The notes: generated by a model not told the origin, from the sequence alone. A DNA stretch of 64,000 nt from CAZGOM01 sp964527265 (GCA_964527265.1 CAZGOM010000006.1:1-64000); one strand, 5' to 3'; positions 35,962 through 44,791 are shown, numbered from the stretch's first letter. A program made the numbers and translations.

Positions 35962-36465
35962 GCCGTGGATGGCGATGTTTTTGGGCATTAGAGGGTGAGA
36001 GCGTACGAGTTTCACGCTTTCGGAGACGGCTGCGGTGACGTTTTCAAAGCCAGTGAGCCAGTGTTCGAGGTTGACGCCGGACTGGCGGATGGAGACGAGG
36101 GTTTCTTCGGAGATGCCGCGGGTCTTTGCTTTGGTGAGGATGCGGGAGCAACTGAGGCCGGCCATGCCGCACTCGTGGTGGCCGATAATGGCGACGTCGG
36201 TGGCGCCGAGTTCGTAGATTGCGATGAGAATGGAGCGCATAACGCTGCCCCAAGGGTGGGAGACAATGGCGCCGGCGTTTTTGATGATTTTGACGTCGCC
36301 GTTGCGGATATTCATGGAGCGTGGCAGCAGCTCAGTGAGCCGGGTGTCCATGCAGGTGAGAATGACGAGTTTTTTGTTGGGAAACCGGTCGGTTTTGAAC
36401 GACTCGTATTCCTTAGATTCGACGAATTTTTCGTTGAAGGCGAGGATTTCGTTGAGGATGGACAT
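35896..36465 (-). CDS. Beta-carbonic anhydrase
   Basis: 189-residue zinc enzyme that interconverts CO2 and bicarbonate. Ligands: Cys38 and Asp40 in the CxDxR motif (TCMDTR), His96 and Cys99 in HxxC (GHHECG). Sequence type and length match the clade that includes YtiB-like proteins. Bicarbonate supply for the acetyl-CoA carboxylase encoded elsewhere is a possible role (inference). The start ATG 36465 has no Shine-Dalgarno; TATAAT lies exactly 7 bases upstream with TTGTGA 17 bases further, so the mRNA may be leaderless. Confidence 0.95.
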   Translation of the reverse strand: MSILNEILAFNEKFVESKEYESFKTDRFPNKKLVILTCMDTRLTELLPRSMNIRNGDVKIIKNAGAIVSHPWGSVMRSILIAIYELGATDVAIIGHHECGMAGLSCSRILTKAKTRGISEETLVSIRQSGVNLEHWLTGFENVTAAVSESVKLVRSHPLMPKNIAIHGLVIHPETGKLELVEDGTLAAT

Positions 36466-36472
36466 GGGGGGA

Positions 36473-36501
36473 ATTATATGGTTTTTGGCCTGAATTCACA
36501 A
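36473..36501 (-). promoter_or_regulatory. Promoter of carbonic anhydrase, probably leaderless
   Basis: In gene orientation TTGTGA (36496-36501), a 17-base spacer and a perfect TATAAT (36473-36478), then TCCCCCC and the ATG at 36465. Transcription should begin at or within a base or two of the A of ATG. Confidence 0.7.
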
Positions 36502-36660
36502 GTTTAAGTCAGCGTCAAGGATGTAATGCCTAGATGTTCGCGATAGAAATGGAGGATAGAAAAGGATTTGTGAATGTGTGAAGGGAGGGAGGGAGGAGTG
36601 ATGTTGTGCGTTATGCGGGTAGAATCCCGGCCCGGTTCTTTTTTTGATTGAAGGCCTTTG

Positions 36661-37578
36661 ATGTCGGGCGGCCACACAACCCATGTTCCCAATCGCGGGG
36701 CGACACTGTTGGGGTTTGGCGCGATTTTGCTGTGGGCGTCGCTGACGGCGTTGACCAAGACGGTTGCGAAGGTGCCGGCGTTGGAATTGACGTGCATTAC
36801 GTTTTCGCTGGCGTTTGGGATGGCATTGCTGGTGTGGATGGTGAAGCGGGAACCGGTGCTGGTGAAGTTCCGCATGCCGTGGGTGCAATGGGCGGTGGGT
36901 GTGCCCGCGGTGACGGGGAACATCGTGTTTTACTTTATCGGGATGCAGTATGCGCCGACGGAGCAGGCGAACATGCTGAATTACCTTTGGCCACTGGAAC
37001 TGGTGATCTTGTCGAGTTTTTTGCCGGGAGGGCGGTTGAAGTGGACGCATATGATGGGTGTGGTACTGGGGGTGGCTGGGATTGTGGTGCTTTTTGTGGG
37101 CAAGGGCGCCGGTGGGTTTAGGGCGGAAGCGTTCTGGGGGTATCTGGCGGCGTTTTCGGGTGGCCTGTGCTGGGCGGGGTACAGCGTGTTCAGACGGGCG
37201 ACGGCCGCCAGCGCAGGGACGGCGGCTGGGCCGGACGCGATCATGATGTTTGTGGGCGGGACGGCGGTGGTGACGGGAGTGCTGCATTTGATGTTTGAGA
37301 AGACGTACATCCCGGAGACGGCAAGGGAATGGGTGGGGCTCGTGGTGATGGGGCTGGGGCCGACATATGCGGCATACAGCCTTTGGGAAGTGGGCATCAA
37401 GAAGGGGGATCTCCGGCTGCTGGGGGTGGGGTCGTTCATGGTGCCGTTGATATCGACGTGCCTGCTGGTGGCAGGCGGGTGGGTGGGGTATAGCGGGTCG
37501 CTGCTGCTTTCGTGCGTGCTGATTGTGGCGGGGGCGGGGATGGCGTCGCTGGATGCGCTGATGAAGCCGAAGGGATGA
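36661..37578 (+). CDS. EamA-family (DMT) transporter
   Basis: 305-residue inner-membrane transporter with about 10 helices in two EamA halves. Typical pieces: GATLLGFGAILLWASLTALTK, YAPTEQANMLNYLWPLELVI, MMGVVLGVAGIVVLFVGKGAG and YAAYSLWEVGIKKGDL. Such proteins export amino acids or metabolites, or protect against toxic compounds; the substrate is unknown. ATG 36661 (MSGGHTTHVPNRG) follows GAAGG. It is divergent from carbonic anhydrase and 61 bases before a hydrolase gene, a likely two-gene operon. Confidence 0.9.
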   Translation: MSGGHTTHVPNRGATLLGFGAILLWASLTALTKTVAKVPALELTCITFSLAFGMALLVWMVKREPVLVKFRMPWVQWAVGVPAVTGNIVFYFIGMQYAPTEQANMLNYLWPLELVILSSFLPGGRLKWTHMMGVVLGVAGIVVLFVGKGAGGFRAEAFWGYLAAFSGGLCWAGYSVFRRATAASAGTAAGPDAIMMFVGGTAVVTGVLHLMFEKTYIPETAREWVGLVVMGLGPTYAAYSLWEVGIKKGDLRLLGVGSFMVPLISTCLLVAGGWVGYSGSLLLSCVLIVAGAGMASLDALMKPKG

Positions 37579-37639
37579 GGAAGGCAAGGTGTAAGGGATA
37601 AGCTACGGGCAGGGGGAGAGTTGGGAACAAGGGGTTTGG

Positions 37640-38341
37640 ATGATGAAACGGAATCTGATGGTTGTATGTTTGCCTGGGATGGATGGGACCGGGGTGTTGT
37701 TTGAACGATTTTTGAGGGCGGCGCCAAGGTGGGCGCGATGTGTGGTGGTGAGGTACCCGGTGGACGTGGCAGTGGGGTATGAGGGGTTGGAGCGGAGGGT
37801 GATGGAGGTTGTGCCGCGAGAGGAGCGCTTTTTGGTGGTGGCGGAGTCTTTTTCGGGAGCGGTGGGAGCGGGGATTTGCGCGAAGGGGATGGAGGGGTGC
37901 ATAGGACTGGTGCTGGTGAATTCGTTTGTGACGCCGCCTGGGGGTGGTTTATTGAAAGTGCTGCCGTGGAAGATGGTGTTTGGGCTGCCGATGGCGGGGC
38001 ATGGGATCAGGCTGGCGATGATGAATGGACGCTCGGAGACGACGGTGGGGGAAGTGATGCGCGCGGGAGATATGGTGGATCGTGGCGTGCTGGCGTTTCG
38101 TGCGGGGTTGATTGCGAGGCTGGATGCGCGGGAGGCGATGCGGCGGGTGAGTTTGCCCGTGCTGGTGTTGCGGGGTTTGTCGGATCGGCTGGTGGGAAGA
38201 GGCAAAGCGCGGGAGATGGAGCGATTGAATGGGCGTGTGGTGGTGAAGGAGATTGGCGGGCCGCATTTGCTTTTACAGGCGCGGCCCAAGGAATCGTGGG
38301 AGGCGATTGAGGGGTGGGTGGAAGAGAGGGTCGATGTTTGA
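37640..38341 (+). CDS. Small alpha/beta-hydrolase, 233 aa
   Basis: The protein begins KRNLMVVCLPGMDGTGVLFERF, where the PGMDG turn corresponds to the oxyanion loop. The nucleophile elbow is VVAESFSGAVG (Ser in ESFSG; the first Gly of GxSxG is Glu, an atypical elbow). The acid is probably in LRGLSDRLV and the His in GGPHLLL. No signal peptide. The substrate is unknown; an ester or thioester is likely. The start has AAGGGG upstream and may be 37640 or 37643. It runs 3' into a short-chain dehydrogenase gene on the same strand. Confidence 0.8.
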   Translation: MMKRNLMVVCLPGMDGTGVLFERFLRAAPRWARCVVVRYPVDVAVGYEGLERRVMEVVPREERFLVVAESFSGAVGAGICAKGMEGCIGLVLVNSFVTPPGGGLLKVLPWKMVFGLPMAGHGIRLAMMNGRSETTVGEVMRAGDMVDRGVLAFRAGLIARLDAREAMRRVSLPVLVLRGLSDRLVGRGKAREMERLNGRVVVKEIGGPHLLLQARPKESWEAIEGWVEERVDV

Positions 38342-38457
38342 TGGGAAAAGGTGGGTGGTGGGATCGCGTAAAATGGGTCCACTCGGACTCCGGGGCAGCC
38401 GCGGACGGCAGCCCCAGCCACCCATTGTCCCGTGTATTGCGTGAGGAGTTTGAATCG

Positions 38458-39231
38458 ATGCAAGCCAAGAGCGATGGATTGAAGGGGAAGGTGGGTGTGG
38501 TGAGCGGAGGGGCCAAGCGCGTGGGACGGGAGATCGCGCTGACGCTGGCAAGCCATGGGATGGATGTGGCGTTTACCTATAACTCAAGCGGCCCCGAGGC
38601 GAAGGAGACATTGGAGGCGATCCGTGCGATGGGTGTGCGGGGGCTGGCGGTGAAGTGCGATTTTTTGCAAGCCGGGGCGGCGGGAGAAGTGCATCGGGCG
38701 GTGGATCATGCGTTTGGACGGTGCGATGCGCTCATTAACAATGCGAGCATTTTTGAGCCGGTGAGCCTCACAGAGGTGGGACACGAGGATTTCCAGCGGA
38801 ACATGATGATCAACGCTTGGGGACCGCTGGAGATGATCAAGCTGTTTGCGGGGATGCTCAAGGCGCATGCGTCGGTGGAGAAGCCGGAGAGCCTGGGGCG
38901 GATCGTGAATTTCATTGATATCCACGTGATGGGGCAGCCGCTGAAACGATTTGTGGCCTATAACGCGTCGAAGGCGGCAATGCAGGAGATTTCGCTGACG
39001 GCGGCGATGGAACTGGCGCCGTTGGTGACGGTGAATGCGATTGCGCCGGGCGTGATTGCGTGGCCGGAGGGGAGCACGCAGGAATTTCAGGACCGGTACA
39101 TGGCGCGGGTGCCGCTGGCGCGACCGGGGACTCCGGTGGATGCGGCGCAGGCAGTGTTATTTTTGGTGAAAGATGCGCACTATTGCACGGGGCAGACGAT
39201 TCGAGTGGATGGGGGGCGGCTGTGGACGTGA
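38458..39231 (+). CDS. Short-chain dehydrogenase/reductase
   Basis: NAD(P)-binding SDR of 257 residues. GVVSGGAKRVGREIALTLA is the Rossmann loop, and the Arg after Lys suggests NADP(H), as in pteridine-reductase-like and FabG-like enzymes. LINNASIFEP is the NNAG-type motif, with Tyr/Lys in FVAYNASKAAMQEI (YxxxK). The C-terminal substrate region is AIAPGVIAWP...RVPLARPGTPVDAAQAVLFL and GQTIRVDGG. ATG 38458 is chosen from GAGGAG upstream; an extension to 38314 has no family similarity. Pteridine reduction or sugar/fatty-acid reduction are equally possible. Confidence 0.9.
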   Translation: MQAKSDGLKGKVGVVSGGAKRVGREIALTLASHGMDVAFTYNSSGPEAKETLEAIRAMGVRGLAVKCDFLQAGAAGEVHRAVDHAFGRCDALINNASIFEPVSLTEVGHEDFQRNMMINAWGPLEMIKLFAGMLKAHASVEKPESLGRIVNFIDIHVMGQPLKRFVAYNASKAAMQEISLTAAMELAPLVTVNAIAPGVIAWPEGSTQEFQDRYMARVPLARPGTPVDAAQAVLFLVKDAHYCTGQTIRVDGGRLWT

Positions 39232-39339
39232 GGAGGGGGGCGGGTTTCGGGGATCGGGTAAGAAAGATGGGAGTAGAAAACCGATGACATGGGGCGGATT
39301 AGATTCGACCCGTGGCGACGATTTTTGAAGGACAACCGA

Positions 39340-39699
39340 TTAGAACTTGACCTGGGCTTCTTCGGTCGTGCGGTAGATTTTGACGAGCTTGTCGAGGCGG
39401 GTGAGCTTGAAGACGGTGAGGATGTCGCTGGAGAGGCCGGAGAGTCGGAGTTCGCCTTGTTTTTCGACGCAGGCCTTGTTCAAGGCGATGACGACACCGA
39501 TGACAGCAGAGGAGATGGAGGCGACGCCCTGGAAGGACATGATCATCTTGGGCTGGCCGGCGGCGTGTGCGATCTTGAGAACGTAGTCTTTGATGCGCTC
39601 GATCTGGAGCTGGTCGAGGATGCGGACCTCGGTGAACTCAATGATGACGATGCCTTCGGCTTTGCGGACAACCATGCCGTAATCTTCAGGTCCGACCAT
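39340..39699 (-). CDS. STAS-domain protein (anti-sigma-factor antagonist-like)
   Basis: 119 residues, a single STAS domain. IVIIEFTEVRILDQLQIERI begins the domain. The loop that in SpoIIAA holds the regulatory serine reads GVASISSAVIGVVIAL: two serines are kept, but the usual acidic residue just before them is replaced by Ile. No anti-sigma factor, kinase or sigma gene is adjacent, so partners must be elsewhere. A partner-switching role is inferred from the family. Start ATG 39699. Confidence 0.85.
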   Translation of the reverse strand: MVGPEDYGMVVRKAEGIVIIEFTEVRILDQLQIERIKDYVLKIAHAAGQPKMIMSFQGVASISSAVIGVVIALNKACVEKQGELRLSGLSSDILTVFKLTRLDKLVKIYRTTEEAQVKF

Positions 39700-39939
39700 G
39701 TATCTACTCCCTCAAGTTGAAGCGTGGGCACACTTTAGCGCAAAGTTGGGTGGGATGGTTGAGAAAAAAAGAATTTTAATGTGTGAAAAGGATCGGTTCT
39801 GGGTTACGAATCTTGGGTTTGGTGGAATAAAGGCAAGGATCCTTCTGGATTTGCCTTGAACCGAATATTTACCTAACATTGGGCGGTTGCGATTTCGGGG
39901 TGCTTTCCGGGGCTCACCACCTACCTAGAATGTTACCCC

Positions 39940-42924
39940 ATGGCTATACAGACGATATCGATACGTGGCGCGCGCGAACATAACCTCAAGAATGTGGACA
40001 TCGATATTCCGCGCGACAGGCTGGTGGTGATCACCGGGATGTCAGGGTCTGGCAAGAGCACCCTGGCTTTTGACACGATCTATGCAGAGGGGCAGCGGAA
40101 GTATGTCGAAAGTCTTTCGGCGTATGCGCGGCAATTTCTGGATCAGTTGCAGAAGCCGGAGATCGAGTCGATCGAGGGGCTCCCGCCGACGATAGCGATT
40201 GAGCAGCGGTCATCGAGTCATAATCCGCGTTCGACGGTGGCGACGACGACGGAGATTTACGATTACATGAGGTTGCTGTGTGCGAGGGTGGGCAAGCCGC
40301 GCTGCTGGCATGTAGGTGAGAATGGGAAGGCCTGCGGGCATGTGATTGAACGGCAGTCGGCATCGCAGATTGTCGACAATATCATGAAGCTCAAGGAGGG
40401 GGCGAAACTGATGCTGCTGGCGCCACTGGTGAGGGGTAAGAAGGGGCAGCATGAAGAGGTGTTTGAAGCGATGGTGCGGCAGGGGTTTGTGCGTGCGCGG
40501 GTGAATGGCGAGATCGTGGATTTGAAATCCGGGGGGAAGACGCCGGGCCCGAAATTGGCGCGGTATGAAGCGCATGACATTGAGGCGGTGGTGGACCGGG
40601 TGGTGGTAAAGCATGGGGATGCGGATGTGAGGAACCGTGTGGCGGATTCGGTGGAGCTGAGCCTGAAGCTTGCCGAGGGGTTAGTGATTGTGAGCGTGAA
40701 CGATGAAAGCGTGGGGGCGAAGGTGACAGCACCAGCGGCGGTGGCGGTGAGCCAGGCGGAAACGCTCAAGGGGAAAGCGACAGGGTGGACGGACACGCTG
40801 TACAGCGAGAAGTATGCGTGCCCTTACCATCCGGAGTCGAGCCTGGAGGAGCTTGAGCCGCGGCTTTTCAGCTTCAACAGCCCGCATGGGGCATGCCCGA
40901 CGTGCGGGGGGCTAGGCACGGTAATGGAGTTTGATGCGGACCTGGTGGTGCCGGATCACTCGCTGGCGCTGACCAATGGGGCTGTGGACGCGTGGCGGCA
41001 CCATGGGGTGCGGATGAACATTTATTACGCGCAGATTTTAAAGCGGTTCTGCCGGGATTTTGCGATTGATGCGACATCGCCTTATTCGACGTTGAACAAG
41101 ACGATTCAGCGGATCTTGCTGCATGGAACGCAGGCCAAGGACGAGAAGAAGTATGGATACAGCTTTGAAGGGGTGATTCCCAATCTGCAGAGGCGGTTTC
41201 AGAGTACGGACAGCGACTATGTGAAGCAGAAGCTGCATGAATATCTGTCAGAAGCGCCATGCGAGACGTGCAAGGGTGCGAGGCTGCGCAAAGAGGCGCT
41301 GCATGTGTTTGTGAAGAGTAAAAATCAGGCGGAAGCGATTGTGGAGACCGGGCAGGCGACGCATGACCGGGCATGGGGTGTGAACATCCATGAAGTGGTG
41401 TCGATGACGATTGAACGCGCACATTTGTTTTTTGAAGGGTTGGAACTGACGGAAGAGCAGGGGATGATCGCCGCCCCGGTGATCAAAGAGATCAAGGCGC
41501 GGCTTGGGTTCCTGTTGAGCGTGGGGCTGGGGTACCTTTCACTGGGGCGGGCAACGAGCACGCTTTCGGGCGGGGAGAGCCAGCGCATCCGCCTGGCGAC
41601 GCAGGTGGGATCGGGACTGGTGGGGTGCTGCTATGTGCTTGATGAGCCGACCATCGGGCTGCATCAGCGTGACAACGACCGGTTGATCGCAACGCTCCGG
41701 CACCTGACGAACATCGGGAATACGGTGATCGTGGTGGAGCATGATGAGGACACGATCCGCACGGCGGATTACCTGATCGATATCGGGCCGGGACCGGGTC
41801 GGCATGGTGGGAACGTGGTGGCGCAGGGGACGGTGCAGGAAGTGATCGACAACCCCAAAAGCCTCACGGGGAAATATCTTTCGGGTGTACTGAAAATCGA
41901 CCTGCCAGCCAAGCGGCGGACGCTGGACCATGTGCATCCATTGACCGTGGTGGGGGCGCGGGAGAACAATTTGAAGTCGGTGGAGGCAAAGATTCCGCTG
42001 GGTGGGATTGTTTGCGTGACGGGGGTGTCAGGGTCTGGCAAGAGCACGTTGGTGAATCAGGTGCTGCTGCGGGCGGTAAAGAAGCACGTGCTGGGGAGCA
42101 AGGACAAGCCGGGTGAGCACGACAAGGTGCTGAACCTGAATAAGATCGACCGGATTATTGAAGTGGATCAGTCGCCGATCGGGCGGACGCCGCGCAGCAA
42201 CCCTGCGACGTATACGGGGGTGTTTGACCAGATTCGATCGTTGTACACGCACACCAAAGAAGCGAAGATCCGCGGGTATAAGCCGGGACGATTTTCGTTC
42301 AATGTGAAGGGCGGGCGGTGCGAGGCGTGCGAAGGGCAGGGGATCAAAAAGATCGAGATGCATTTTTTGCCGGATGTGTTTGTGCAGTGTGAGGTATGCA
42401 AAGGGAAGCGGTACAACCGCGAGACGCTGGAAGTGCAGTACAAGGGAAAGAACATTGCGCAGGTGCTGGAGATGACGGTGGAAGAGAGCGTGGGGTTCTT
42501 TGAAAACTACCCGGAAATCCACCGGATGGTGACGGCGCTGACGGACGTGGGGCTGGGATACCTGCAACTTGGGCAGGCTTCGACAACGCTGTCCGGTGGG
42601 GAAGCGCAACGTGTGAAACTTGCGACCGAACTGGGCAAGCGGCCAACAGGGCACACGCTGTATGTGTTGGACGAGCCGACGACGGGGCTGCATTTTGCGG
42701 ATATTCAGCGGCTGCTGGGTGTGCTGAATCGCCTGGCAGACCAGGGGAATACGGTGGTGGTGATTGAGCACAACCTGGACGTGATCAAGTGCGCGGACTG
42801 GATTGTGGACCTGGGGCCCGAGGGTGGCGAGCGCGGGGGAACGCTGATTGCCGAGGGTACGCCGGAGGACGTGGTAAAGGTGCCGGGGTCTTATACGGGG
42901 AAGTATCTGGCGAAGTATCTTTGA
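39940..42924 (+). CDS. uvrA: Excinuclease ABC subunit A
   Basis: 994-residue DNA-damage sensor of nucleotide excision repair, longer than the roughly 940 residues of E. coli UvrA. Two ABC ATPase halves: Walker A GMSGSGKSTLAFDTI (about 32-46) and GVSGSGKSTLVNQVLL, each with a signature (LSGGESQRIRLATQVGSGLVG and LSGGEAQRVKLATELG). Zinc modules: CPYHPESS...CPTCGG and CEACEGQGIKK...CEVCKGKRYN. The UvrB-binding and damage-recognition insert is in the first half. It starts at ATG 39940 without a Shine-Dalgarno; TAGAAT lies 8 bases upstream, so a leaderless or near-leaderless message is possible. A GGG-heptamer array starts 5 bases after the stop. Confidence 0.98.
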   Translation: MAIQTISIRGAREHNLKNVDIDIPRDRLVVITGMSGSGKSTLAFDTIYAEGQRKYVESLSAYARQFLDQLQKPEIESIEGLPPTIAIEQRSSSHNPRSTVATTTEIYDYMRLLCARVGKPRCWHVGENGKACGHVIERQSASQIVDNIMKLKEGAKLMLLAPLVRGKKGQHEEVFEAMVRQGFVRARVNGEIVDLKSGGKTPGPKLARYEAHDIEAVVDRVVVKHGDADVRNRVADSVELSLKLAEGLVIVSVNDESVGAKVTAPAAVAVSQAETLKGKATGWTDTLYSEKYACPYHPESSLEELEPRLFSFNSPHGACPTCGGLGTVMEFDADLVVPDHSLALTNGAVDAWRHHGVRMNIYYAQILKRFCRDFAIDATSPYSTLNKTIQRILLHGTQAKDEKKYGYSFEGVIPNLQRRFQSTDSDYVKQKLHEYLSEAPCETCKGARLRKEALHVFVKSKNQAEAIVETGQATHDRAWGVNIHEVVSMTIERAHLFFEGLELTEEQGMIAAPVIKEIKARLGFLLSVGLGYLSLGRATSTLSGGESQRIRLATQVGSGLVGCCYVLDEPTIGLHQRDNDRLIATLRHLTNIGNTVIVVEHDEDTIRTADYLIDIGPGPGRHGGNVVAQGTVQEVIDNPKSLTGKYLSGVLKIDLPAKRRTLDHVHPLTVVGARENNLKSVEAKIPLGGIVCVTGVSGSGKSTLVNQVLLRAVKKHVLGSKDKPGEHDKVLNLNKIDRIIEVDQSPIGRTPRSNPATYTGVFDQIRSLYTHTKEAKIRGYKPGRFSFNVKGGRCEACEGQGIKKIEMHFLPDVFVQCEVCKGKRYNRETLEVQYKGKNIAQVLEMTVEESVGFFENYPEIHRMVTALTDVGLGYLQLGQASTTLSGGEAQRVKLATELGKRPTGHTLYVLDEPTTGLHFADIQRLLGVLNRLADQGNTVVVIEHNLDVIKCADWIVDLGPEGGERGGTLIAEGTPEDVVKVPGSYTGKYLAKYL

Positions 42925-42928
42925 GGAT

Positions 42929-42952
42929 GGGTTCTGGGTCTTGGGTTCTGGG
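42929..42952. repeat. 7-base-periodic GGG array after uvrA
   Basis: GGG at 42929, 42936, 42943 and 42950 with 4-base spacers (TTCT, TCTT, TTCT). A textbook G3N4 quadruplex pattern on the coding strand, directly behind the uvrA stop codon, so the RNA could also fold. Confidence 0.65.
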
Positions 42953-43156
42953 TTTTGTCAGATTTTAGACGATTGAGTTTGGAAAATGAGGGATTAATGG
43001 GGAGTTTTGCCGGCCTCCGGCTGCGGAATGGAGTGAGCCATTAGGTGGATTGGGGGTGTATGGACCTGTTGGGGTTGGGTCGATATGATGCGGATGAAAG
43101 AGAGCGAGCAGATTTTCTGCTCGTTTTGGGTTTGTGGAAGATTGGGCGGTTCATTT

Positions 43157-43750
43157 ATGAAGCTGCGTGGGTGGATTAATCGCAATTCCGAGTTGGTGAC
43201 GGTGATATCCGTATTTTTGCTGGTGTTTTCGCTGGTGGTGCTGGTGAAAAGCACGCCGCGCAATGGGCGGGTGATTACTCGGGCGTATTATTACGATGTG
43301 GTGACAGGGAAGCTTTTTGCTGGCCCGGTGCAGGAAACACCGCCGATTCCGACGCCGGAGGGGAGCATGAAGAACGGTGTTTTCGCGGGTGTTCGTGCGA
43401 ATGTGTTTTCATGCACAAGCTGTGATGATGTGAAATCCCACAAAGTAGGGTATCTGGAGACATATACGCAGGAAGCGCGCGAAGCAGTGGATGCGCAGCG
43501 CATGATGGCGGATGCGGCAAGCCGCGTACTTGGGGAACCCGGGCAGGAGAATGTGGGAACGCAGCCGGGGTCTGATCCGAGTGAAATCAAGTTGATGGAA
43601 GCGATTGCCCGGGGGCGCCTGATCGCGTCGCCAGAGAATATTGAGCGCTGGTTTCCTATGGAATCAGACGAAGGGATGCAGCTTGTAAATGCGGCGATGA
43701 AAAGCTGCCCGGGCGAGCGTTACGCAAACCAGTGTTACCCTGAGGATTGA
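43157..43750 (+). CDS. Membrane-anchored four-cysteine protein, paralogue 1 (unknown family)
   Basis: 197 residues. An N-terminal anchor (about 12-31, LVTVISVFLLVFSLVVLV) follows a short charged start (MKLRGWINRNSE), so the rest is probably periplasmic. The core begins RAYYYDVVTGKLFAGPVQE.PPI.TP, then FAGVRANVFSC with Cys86 and Cys89 (CTSC) and GYLETYTQEARE. A variable acidic and Gln-rich linker (about 110-145) leads to LIASPENIERWFPMES and NAAMKSCPGERYANQCYPED, with Cys184 and Cys193 (C-x8-C). The cysteines may form a metal site or two disulfides. I do not recognise the family. ATG 43157 fits the anchor. A paralogue follows at 44159. Confidence 0.8.
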   Translation: MKLRGWINRNSELVTVISVFLLVFSLVVLVKSTPRNGRVITRAYYYDVVTGKLFAGPVQETPPIPTPEGSMKNGVFAGVRANVFSCTSCDDVKSHKVGYLETYTQEAREAVDAQRMMADAASRVLGEPGQENVGTQPGSDPSEIKLMEAIARGRLIASPENIERWFPMESDEGMQLVNAAMKSCPGERYANQCYPED

Positions 43751-44158
43751 TCGGGAAGCGAGAGACGGTGGAGAAAATAGACAGTCGAGTTTGCATCTTT
43801 CGCGTGTTTGTTAAGATGGCAAGGCCTTAAAGATTGATGTAGACATATTTGAACGAGTTCAAGAGAGGCTGCCGGGCTTGACCGGGCCACAAACTCTTGG
43901 ATGATGTAAAACAAGGCGGGGGGGATCAGACAAGATCAGGGAGTCTGATTCAGATGTTTGTGAGTGGGTGGTTGGTGCCTTTGTTCCTGTACCTGTTCTA
44001 GGTTGGCAGGGGCGACAAAGGCGGCAGCCGCCAGGGTTGGTAGGGCATTTCCGGCGTATGCCGAATATCCATGTGGAATTCGGACAATTGCCTTTACCGG
44101 TGTAGTGTTGAGAGAGCAACTTGGCTCACCGAGCAGGTAAACAAAGGAAGGATTGCAT
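43751..44158 (+). other. 408-base hairpin-rich leader between the cysteine paralogues
   Basis: Several stems occur in order. CAAGAG (43860-43865) pairs with CTCTTG (43894-43899), extendable to 8 bp. ATCAGAC (43925-43931) pairs with GTCTGAT (43943-43949). GGCGGC-A-GCCGCC is at 44020-44032. CCGAAT (44061-44066) pairs with ATTCGG (44078-44083). An approximate direct repeat GGTTGG(C/T)AGG flanks the third stem (44001-44010 and 44035-44044). No frame of note is present. It may be a structured leader or small RNA upstream of the second gene. Confidence 0.45.
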
Positions 44159-44764
44159 ATGCAGATTCGGGAATGGGTGAACAAGAATTCGGCAGTGACC
44201 ACGATTATTTCAGTGGTGTTGCTGTTTTGTGCATTGTTTTATCTGATGCGGACGGTGTTTCCGCCGCCGCCGGAACCGATCACGAAAGTGTTCTATTACG
44301 ACATCATCACCGGCAAGCTGTTTCCAGCGCCGGTTGAGGAATATCCTCCGATCGCTACACCGGACAACAGTACATTGGCTAATGGCCAGCCAGCCGGTGT
44401 GAAGGCAAATGTGTTTTCATGTACGCGTTGCCGGGAAGGTGATTGGTATATCGGGTATCTGGAGACGTATCTTCCGGAAGCGCGTGAAGTGCAGATCCGA
44501 ATGAACGAAGAGATGAAGAAGATGTCTGAGCAGCCGCTGCCTGAACCGGGTGCCGCCGGGACGCCTGCCCCGATGCCGCCTCCGATGATGGGCCCCAGCC
44601 CGCAGGAAATGATGCTCATTTCCGAAGGCCATCTGGTGGCAAGCCAGGAGGACGTCAACAAATGGTTCAAGCAGGAATCACCTGAAGGGGCGGCGCTTGT
44701 GAACGCAGCGATGAAGAAATGCCCGGATAACAAGTATCCGCAGCAGTGCTTCCCTGGCCGCTGA
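44159..44764 (+). CDS. Membrane-anchored four-cysteine protein, paralogue 2 (unknown family)
   Basis: 201 residues, clearly related to the gene at 43157. An anchor at about 12-32 (AVTTIISVVLLFCALFYLM) is followed by FYYDIITGKLFPAPVEEYPPIATP, GVKANVFSC with Cys88 and Cys91 (CTRC), and GYLETYLPEARE. A longer Pro/Met-rich linker (about 120-148) precedes LVASQEDVNKWFKQESPEG and NAAMKKCPDNKYPQQCFPGR, with Cys188 and Cys197. Cysteine spacing is identical to paralogue 1, while the linker is unrelated, so the two ends are under constraint. AAGGAAGG precedes ATG 44159. A strong terminator follows at 44792. Confidence 0.82.
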   Translation: MQIREWVNKNSAVTTIISVVLLFCALFYLMRTVFPPPPEPITKVFYYDIITGKLFPAPVEEYPPIATPDNSTLANGQPAGVKANVFSCTRCREGDWYIGYLETYLPEAREVQIRMNEEMKKMSEQPLPEPGAAGTPAPMPPPMMGPSPQEMMLISEGHLVASQEDVNKWFKQESPEGAALVNAAMKKCPDNKYPQQCFPGR

Positions 44765-44791
44765 ATCGATTGAAATGGCACTATTTGAAAG

